DNA of 64,000 nt. It comes from CAZTDD01 sp964612675 (lineage in GTDB: Bacteria; Hinthialibacterota; Hinthialibacteria; Hinthialibacterales; JAKPRU01). Both the position numbers and the translations under genes were made by a program. The number at the start of each line of letters is the position of its first letter. Position 1 is the first letter of the stretch. The notes under the pieces were generated by a model, which made no database searches, was not told the DNA's origin, and was given only the letters and a program-made list of their open reading frames with translations. The DNA is taken from contig CAZTDD010000002.1 in NCBI GenBank assembly GCA_964612675.1, positions 1 to 64,000 on the forward strand, written 5' to 3'. This document shows, piece after piece, positions 9,741-18,500 of the stretch.

Positions 9741-11966
9741 CTACTCGATCACGAACCACGTAACGCTGTTCGGGGGCATATCGACGGGGATTTGGACATC
9801 GTACTGGCGATCCAACTTATATTCTTTTGCTTTCTCCTCCTGCTCCCAAATGTGAGCAATTGTCGTGAGGCCGGTATAATAGAGCGGTAATTCAAGGGTC
9901 GTTTGTACCTTGCGATCGAGGGGATTATAGACCATCGCGAGACCGCGTTCTTCCAACTGCGGATTTACGTGGAGCATGCAATCGATACTCCTTCCGTCAG
10001 GACGGCGGACGTGAATAATATCGGAATCGAGGATAGCACGGTATTGTTTGTAAAAATCCACCCATTGTTTCACGACTTGTTTTGTTTCTTCGGTATCGTA
10101 CAGACGCGGACCGCGATAGCAGGCCTGTACGCCGGAACCAAAATTCTGGGCGAGGTGGGCCTCGTAAGCGTTTAGATGCTCCGATAGAGGTTCGAGCGTG
10201 GCTGCAGCGCCGCCGCCGTGATACTCGACCAGGGGGACAAACATCCATCCCATGCTCGGCGTTTTCTCGAAGGTGCCATCGTAGATATTTTGACGTCCCA
10301 ATATGATCTGCCGTTCCCTCGGAAGGCTCCAGTTGACTTCACGGTATCCCATCCCGGTTTTGTTGGAACCATTCAGGAAATAATAATCAGGGACATTCAA
10401 ATAGACTCCTCGTGCACGGCACCATCGATAGAATTCGCGGATTTTCTGGAATTGTGCCCACTGAGAATCGAGTAAACCTCTGTGGCCCTTGTGATAGGTG
10501 GCGGCACACAGATCGCCGGGATAGGAGCCGTCGTGTTCGAGGATATCCGCACCGGTTGTTTCAATGAATTGTTTTAAATTGCGGAAATAGTTTTCTCCCC
10601 ACTCGCTTACCAGGCACGGCGATTGACCGAAAAACGCACCGGGTGTTCCGGTTTCGGGATCGATGACATTGTATTCGGGACCCGCGCTGCGCGATGCCAG
10701 CAGGGAATAGCCGCCGATTTCGATACCTTTGCTGTACGCGTAATCGAAATCGTTTTTCATTCGTTGAAGATATTCGGGATCGGTACTCTCCATGTTGATT
10801 CCACTGCCGAACGAGAGAACGATCATTTCGAATCCGACTTCCGCGCACTGATCGACGGCGCGGCGAATGGATTTAGAGTCGCTGTGGCGCAAATGCATGA
10901 GGATAGGGTTCTCCGTAACCCACGGCGCGAGAACTCGGTGCATCCTCCGTATGGCGAGTCCTCTGCGTTCTTTATCGTCGCTGTCATGAAGCAATACAAA
11001 TGTTCGAAACGACGTGAACGATTCTCCCGGTTTTAGAAGAACGGCGGGGCCGTAGGGGTAACGGGACGTGAGAAGATGGGGCCATGTGAGATCGTAGTTC
11101 ACCTGCGAGGTATATTGGGGATCCGCTGTCCAGAAGGTCGTTTGATCGGAGGAGTTTGTGCTGCCGCCGCAAAATGCGTAATCGCTTTGGATGTGCAAAC
11201 GTGGGGAAGTCATCGCCGCGAGGTCGTTCGGGTCGATATCGTTTTTGAATTTCCGCGGCCGAACATTTCGAACGCGTTGTACTTCACTTTCTCTCTCCAC
11301 AACCGCAAGAATCTCCGTGGTTACACTGTTGATGGTGAATTCCGAATTTCCGGTATTCTTTAGAGTCAGCCATTTGGAGTACACCGGAATCCCTTCGTAC
11401 AGCTCGTAGTGAATAGATAACTCGATTCCCGGTGATTCTTCGACGAGTTTCCTGGGAGGCTGAAAATCGAAAACAACGTGGATGCCTTTGGGCGGCCAGG
11501 ACAGGTCCGCTGAGTAGCGCGTTCGTTCCCATTCGAGGCGCGGCTGAATCTTGCCGGTTGAGTATCCTCGAAGAGAAAAGGAACCCGGATCAGCGGTCAT
11601 CTGCTTGAGCCATTGCGGATCGAGGTACCCGTAGTCGGGTTGACCGAGAAGACCGCCGATAGGATAAGATTCTCCGTCGATTGTTATGGTGGCTTCCGGT
11701 TTGACGCCGCGAATGAATTCTCTTCTGTCGGTATGATTCTTCAGGGAGATCGATGCGAAGTTGGGCGAAGTAACGAACGTTCGAGAAATGATGCCGTTGC
11801 TCAGAGTCAGATCTCCGGGCTCTTCAGCTGCCTCCAGATTGGCCTCGATCTCGATGGGAGCGACCAGCCAGTCGGCGTTGGAAATGTCCCCGGAAGGGAA
11901 GGCGTATATCGATTGAGACTGGAGGATCAAACAGCAAGCGATTACTGGGAACCATAACCTGGGCAT
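9741..11966 (-). CDS. Secreted glycosidase resembling clan GH-D alpha-galactosidases (GH27/GH36-like), 741 aa
   Basis: The ATG at 11966 has GGAGAT five bases upstream and opens a signal peptide (LWFPVIACCLILQSQSIYAF); a longer upstream frame has no such support. The N-terminal half looks like the beta-supersandwich of GH36-type enzymes (YELYEGIPVYSKWLTLKN). The C-terminal half looks like a TIM barrel with ADILEHDGSYPGD, where the Asp is the best candidate nucleophile. A beta-rich tail follows. The likely role is periplasmic or extracellular hydrolysis of alpha-galactosides or related sugars. The motif differs from the classical KWDMN/KYDNC nucleophile motifs, so specificity is uncertain. Confidence 0.6.
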   Translation of the reverse strand: MPRLWFPVIACCLILQSQSIYAFPSGDISNADWLVAPIEIEANLEAAEEPGDLTLSNGIISRTFVTSPNFASISLKNHTDRREFIRGVKPEATITIDGESYPIGGLLGQPDYGYLDPQWLKQMTADPGSFSLRGYSTGKIQPRLEWERTRYSADLSWPPKGIHVVFDFQPPRKLVEESPGIELSIHYELYEGIPVYSKWLTLKNTGNSEFTINSVTTEILAVVERESEVQRVRNVRPRKFKNDIDPNDLAAMTSPRLHIQSDYAFCGGSTNSSDQTTFWTADPQYTSQVNYDLTWPHLLTSRYPYGPAVLLKPGESFTSFRTFVLLHDSDDKERRGLAIRRMHRVLAPWVTENPILMHLRHSDSKSIRRAVDQCAEVGFEMIVLSFGSGINMESTDPEYLQRMKNDFDYAYSKGIEIGGYSLLASRSAGPEYNVIDPETGTPGAFFGQSPCLVSEWGENYFRNLKQFIETTGADILEHDGSYPGDLCAATYHKGHRGLLDSQWAQFQKIREFYRWCRARGVYLNVPDYYFLNGSNKTGMGYREVNWSLPRERQIILGRQNIYDGTFEKTPSMGWMFVPLVEYHGGGAAATLEPLSEHLNAYEAHLAQNFGSGVQACYRGPRLYDTEETKQVVKQWVDFYKQYRAILDSDIIHVRRPDGRSIDCMLHVNPQLEERGLAMVYNPLDRKVQTTLELPLYYTGLTTIAHIWEQEEKAKEYKLDRQYDVQIPVDMPPNSVTWFVIE

Positions 11967-12515
11967 CGGTATCTCCTTCGGACGTGTACGATTTGCTGCA
12001 AGACTAAAAGGAATTCGGGAGCTTCGCCAGTGAGCGGCGGTTAAGCCTCTTAATGGAGTAGGGCTTCGTCCTGCAGGGGCAACAGTTGCCGGTGGGTTGA
12101 CAATGTTGGCCGAGTCCAAGAAGGATGTCGAGCGTCTAATTGTAGCGGTCTCAATGTGTTGCGTTATGTTGCGATATGGCATGAAACTTGAGATGGATGC
12201 TGCAAGGTATATTGATCCTCGGAATCCTTGCTGTTAGTCAGATATGCGATATACTATCCTTTGATGTTTTGTATTGTTGCTATATTGTAACAAAGTATTC
12301 CATAAATGGATGATTGGCGGAATTTCCGTCACTGGAATGTGTGTTTTGCCTCGAAGGAGGGCGGGTATTTGACTCGCTGAAGTCAATCCGGCTTTCGGTC
12401 GACCTCGCTTTGGCACTTTCCTAATGGTGCGACGAACGGGAGGCCGGTTGTAGAAATGCTGGTTTGAATATACTGGTGTAAATATATCTGGGAGTTTGCC
12501 CTTCGAGAGGATGCT
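11967..12515. other. Divergent intergenic region, 549 bp, presumed promoters of the glycosidase and the giant protease
   Basis: The region is AT-rich between about 12180 and 12310. Possible -10 like boxes (TATATT, TAAATA) lie there and near 12485, but none has a convincing -35 at proper spacing. I see no gene or copy of the dispersed repeats. Confidence 0.4.
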
Positions 12516-15500
12516 ATGAGAAGTGATTTGCCTTCCCCCCACGCAAAACCTGTGGTCGTTCGAGTACGTGTACTTTCGCCCGATCTTCGCCGCCTACTCT
12601 GGGCCGAGCTGTTGACGTTGCTGGTCCTTCTTTTTGTTCATGCCTGGTGGGCCAGTCCGGTTGACGCTTCGGGAGATGGTGCCCGGTTGGCTCCGTCGGC
12701 CGCCGATTCGGGAGTGGCCTCGATTTTCACTGTGGCGGGGACCGGTGTATCCGGGTTTTCGGGCAACTCCGGTCCGGCCGACGAGGCGCTTCTCTCCTTT
12801 CCACACAGCGTTGCCGCCGATTCTCTCGGCAATGTTTATGTGTCCGATGCAGGTAACGCACAAATTCGGAAGATCGATTCGTCGGGGATCATTACAGCGG
12901 TTGCGGGGACGGGATTCGATGGGTTCAGCGGGGATGGCGGCCCCGCGGTGGATGCTCAGATATTCCGTCCGTTCGACATCCACGCGGACGGACTCGGCAA
13001 TTTATACATTGCGGATACGTTCAACAACGTTGTGCGCAAGGTCGATCCCTCCGGAATCATTCATCGAGTCGCGGGAACGGGAGATGTCGGCTATAGCGGC
13101 GATGGTGGTTCTGCGACGCGTGCCACGCTGTACAGGCCGTCCGGTGTATTAACCGACGGTGCGGGAAATGTATATATCGCCGATACGAACAATAATGTTG
13201 TGCGAAAGATCGACGGTTCGGAAACCATCCGTACCATCGTGGGAACGGGCGACGCCGGGCACAGCGGCGACGGCGGCCCGGCGATCAATGCGACGCTTCG
13301 TCATCCAATGAATCTCTCGATGGACCAGGCGGGCAATCTGTATATCGCCGACATCGATAATCACGTAATCCGTATGGTTGACGGTTCGGGGACAATTCAC
13401 ACTGTTGCGGGTAACGGGATTCCCGGTTATTCCGGAGACGGCGGTCCGGCCACGGAGGCGAGTCTATTCAATCCATCCGATGTGTTCTCCGATCAGTCGG
13501 GAAATCAGTATATTGCGGACAGCTCCAATCACGTGATTCGCATTGTGTATTCCTCCGGGGCTATCGACACAATCGCGGGCAACGGCACGCCGGGATACTC
13601 GGGAGACGGCGGTCCTGCGACAGACGCACAAATGACCAATGTGACGGGTATCGCGTTGGACGGCAAAGGACAGCTCTACCTCGCCGATATCAATAATCAT
13701 CGTGTGCGGGTGGTGACACTTCCCGTTCAGGTGAACGCGGGCGAATACGATCATACGTATGTCGGCGGGCACATTTCCCTCGACGGTCAGTATTCCGGGG
13801 GCGATGGAACCTATGAGTTCCAATGGGAAATCGTTTCGGGCCTGGATACCGACCTGGGGCAGCTTTCTTCCACGACGGTCAGCGATCCGATTTTCACACC
13901 GACGACGCCGGGCAGTACGGTACTGCGATTTACGGTAGACGATCAGGTTCAGCCGCCTGTTTCCGATACAACGACCATCGTTACCGATGCGCCGCTCGAT
14001 GTGGAAGCCGGAGAGGCGGAAAGTGTTTTTGTTCGCAGCGATGTATCGCTTGACGCTTCGGTGTCGGGAGGGGACGGAACATACACGTATTTATGGGACA
14101 TTGTCTCCGGGCCGGATACAAGCAGCAGTCAGTTTTCTTCGACGACGGATCTGGATTCTATGTTCACGCCTTCTACACCTGGCATCTATGTCTTGCGTTT
14201 GACCGTCGATGACGAAATTCAGCCGATTGCGTCGGATACAGTCTCGATTTTGGCGATTGCGTTGAACCCGCTTCATTCGCTGGTGATTACCGACACGATT
14301 GGCAGTTTTGCCGATCTGAGCAACGATACCGACCGCGATCCCGCCGATTCACGGGAACTGATTGTCCGCTGGAATCTTAGTCCCGACCGTGTGGATCTCT
14401 CCGACGTTGTGGATATTCACGTTTATGTGCGTCTCGACGAGTCGGGCGATTATTTGTTCCTTGGAAGAACCAACGATCCCAGCGCAACATATCTTGAATG
14501 GAGTGCGGACAGCAGCGCGGCGATTGTTGCCGTTTTTGCGGAAGGTCCGGCTTTCGGCCACAAGTATGAATTCCGTGTTTTTGCGATGACGCGGAGTGGA
14601 CAGCCGGTTTTCTATGGACCATTTAACCATGCCGGTGCGGTACTGTTCCTCGAGGCGGAACCAACCCCGACACCGACATACACGCCAACCCATTCACCGA
14701 CGTCTACGCCAACGGATACTCCGACAGCAACCGCTTCGCCTACCGATCGTCCGACGAAAACACCGACACCGCTTCCGGAACCCACAGACACGCCGACAGC
14801 CACTTCCAGACCAACGGACGCGCCGACAAACACACCGACGACCCCTCCGACTGCGACGCCGGTTCCTGTGACTCCGAGCCCGACTCCGGAGGACACCCCG
14901 ACAAATACACCGAGACCGACAAAGACGCCGAGACCTACACCGACGGAAGCGCCAACGGCTACTCCAACCGCGACATCGGCACCGACAAATACTCCTCGGC
15001 CGACGAATACACCGCGACCGACCAATACGGCAACGCCAACGTCTCCTCCGACGGATACACCCACATTGACCCCCACACCAACGGTGACACCGACACGGAC
15101 ACCGACAAACACGCCGAGACCGACCAGCACGCCGACGCCTGTTGCGGAAGATGTCCCGGTCGACGGTTCGGCTGTGGAGGGAACGATTTCAGATGGCACG
15201 GATGTGGACTGGTACCTTTTCCAGACGTCATCCGATGGGATTTATGTTATTGAAACGCACCAGGTTTCCGGCTCCGATCCGATGGATACGTTGATTGTTC
15301 TGTACGGTCCCGACAGCAGGAGTAACGAACTGGCGAGGGACGACGACAGCGGCTCAGGGCTCTTCTCGAAAATATCAACCACCTTGAGTGGAAATCGGGA
15401 TTATTACGTTCGGGTGATCGGTTCGTTTTCGTCGACGGGCGCTTACTCGATCGACGTAACGAGAATTATCCCAACGCCAACACCTACAAATACGCCTACG

Positions 15501-18500
15501 CTCACACCGACTCCGACGCCGACCGAGCCCGTGGGCGATCCCTCGATACGGGTCGAGCCGCTTACGCTCGATTTTGTGCGCATTGTTCAACAGGACCCGG
15601 TACAGAAGACCACATTGAAACGAAAAGTCGGAATAAAAGCGGTAACGGGTTCACGTACCCAAAGTCTCGACCGGCGAATTCTTCTGAAGAGCGGTGTGCT
15701 TACTCCCGATACCTCGACCGTTGGTTCTCGGGAGATACGCGCGGCGGCACCCGATGAACCGCGCCATTATTTGATTCAATTCGAGGAATTGCCGACCAAT
15801 GAAGAGAAGGAAGAACTGCGACAAAACGGAATTCGATTATTGAATTATGTCCCGAATTTCGCATATTGGGCCGTTGTCGAACCCGGCCCCGGTGGACGAA
15901 CACCCCTTGCCGCGGAAAATCAGATTCGTTGGTCCATCGCTTCGTCCGAGGTAAATAAGCTCTCGGTAGATACGGCGATGGGTGCATTCCCACCGAGTGC
16001 GATTCTGGAAGATGGACGAGTTATAGTCCTGGTCGTTCTCTTCGAGGATGTATCGCAGTCCGAGGCGGAAGAAGTGATTGGCGAAGCGGGCGGGGAGGTT
16101 CTTGGATGGAAATATGAAAACGTTGTTCGTACGGCGGTTCGTCCCCGTGGCGTCAAGAAACTGGCGGGGCTCGATGTTGTCGAGTGGATCGAAGCGGATG
16201 ATGCGCCCTACCACGAGATGAACGCTGTTGCCGCCCAACGCGCACATGTATCCGATTTGTATACGCTGCCTTACGAATTAAACGGAAAAGACGTGGTTGT
16301 AGGAGTATGGGACGGCGGCGCGGCGTATGCCCATTCCGATTTTGGTTCGCGGCTTCAGAAAATGGATTCGGCTTCGGTGAGCAATCACGCGAGCCATGTG
16401 GCGGGAACCATTGCAGGCTCGGGAGCGGGAAATTCATCCGCGAAAGGTATGGGGCCTGCAATCAATGTGAAATCGTATGATTGGACGAACGATACGAGCG
16501 AGATGGTGGCGGGATATTCGAACGGGATTCGCCTGTCGAATCATTCCTACGGTTATGTCGTTGGCTGGCACTGGAACGGCAGTTCCTGGGTCAATTACAA
16601 CAACAGCGACAAATTCGGTATGTACAGCACGACAACCCGTCAATGGGACTCGATTGTCGGCGATACAGGATTAGTCGTTTTCAAATCCGCCGGGAACGAT
16701 CGGAACGATGGCCCGAGCTATTCAAAAGACGGACCGTTCGATTGTATTCCTCCCATCGGAAACGCGAAAAACATCATCACCATAGGCGCGACATCGGATT
16801 CCGACGAGATGTCGTCCTTCAGCAGTTGGGGGCCGACCGATGACGGTCGAGTGAAGCCGGACCTGTGTGCGAACGGTGTGGGTCTGATTTCGACGTTGCC
16901 CAGCAACAGTTACGGCAGTTATTCCGGCACATCTATGTCCTCGCCGAGCGCATGCGGAACCTCTGCGCTTCTGTACCAGCTCTACCAAAAAGAACTGGGT
17001 GAAGAACCCGCACCCGAGACGATGAAAGCCCTTCTCATAAGCGGCGCTCAGGATCTTGGACGCCCCGGTCCGGATTACGAACATGGCTGGGGACTGATCA
17101 ACGCCATAAACTCGGCCGATTATATCCGCTCACAACTTTGGCGGCGCGGATCGGTTACGACGGGAACCTATACGCCTTATACAGTGACAATCGGCGGAAG
17201 CGCCACGGAGTTGAAGATCACGTTGGCTTGGACCGATGCGCCCGGAAGCACGTCGGCCGCAAAGGCGCTTGTGAACGATTTGGATCTTATACTGAAATCA
17301 CCGTCCGGCCAGGTATACCGTCCATGGGTCCTGGATAAAGACAGCCCATCTGCAAATGCGACAACCGGTGTGAATGACGTCGACAACGTGGAACAAGTTG
17401 TCGTGTCGAATCCTCAAGCGGGTACTTGGACCGTAGAGGTTCACGGAACGGCGGTACCGGAGGGACCGGAAGAGTTTACGGTCGTCAGCGAATCGTTTGC
17501 GGATTCCGACGATACCACGACAGGCTCGGCTTCCTTCAAGATATTCAATGACGGAATCGGTGTGTTGGAAATCGACTCCATCGCCGCGAGTAATGCCGAG
17601 TGGATTTCGTGGTCACCGGCTTCTCCGTTTACTGTCGCTCCGGGCGGCGAACAAAAGGTGACGGTGACTGTCAATTACGCGGGGTCACCGTTTGGAATCA
17701 CGGCTCGTCGTCTGCTTATCGATTCGAACGATCCCGATGGAAACAAGAGTCCTTATCCAAACGGCGTGTTCATCAATGTGAACAACAATGCCCCGACACC
17801 CACGCCGACACCGACGAGCACGTCGACGCCGACGTCCACACCGACGGCCACGCCGGAACCGCCCAAGCCGGATATTACTATCGAACCTCTCACGCTGAGT
17901 TTCTATACGCATGTCGATTCTGGGACGGGAAAGACCGCACGGAAGTTGAGTACCAGCGTTCCAGCTGAGAATGCCGGTTTCAACATTGCCGCAGAGGATT
18001 TTGACAGGGCCGAACAGCTGGAGGATGGACGTATCCTGATATGGACTCAACCGGAGCCCGGTTTCGACGCTGAAGCGTTCATGAGAGGAATCGAATTGCA
18101 GGGCGGCGAGATTCTCTCCTTTACTCCGGAAGGACGGATACTGATCGCACTGCCGCAGGACAGCATCGGAACACTTACGGATATGGAGACGGTCCAGAAT
18201 GCGGCCCCTGCGGTACCGCGCACAGATTCAATTCCGGACGAACATGCGGATGAAGAACAGGGGTTCGGGGCACGCCCGGTGACGCCCGAGCAGTCGCAGT
18301 ACATCGAATCGAATTTCGACGAGACTGTCGCTCTCCAGCCGAACGCGCTTTCGATGTTGCGTGCGGACGTACTGGGCGAACAAGGGATACCGAGCGCGGT
18401 CGATAATTCCGTTTCGCAATTTTTCCCACCGATCCGGAGCCAAGGCAGCCAGGGGTCGTGCACGTGTTGGGCCTCCTGCTATTACTACAATACGTATACA

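Noticed and set aside
12234..12542. 102-aa minus-strand frame in the divergent gap
   Set aside because: No ribosome-binding site, signal or domain, and it overlaps the start of the giant protease gene.
14612..15199. 195-aa minus-strand frame rich in Val-Gly
   Set aside because: It is the antisense of the Pro-Thr linker in the giant protease gene; the repeat DNA keeps several frames open.
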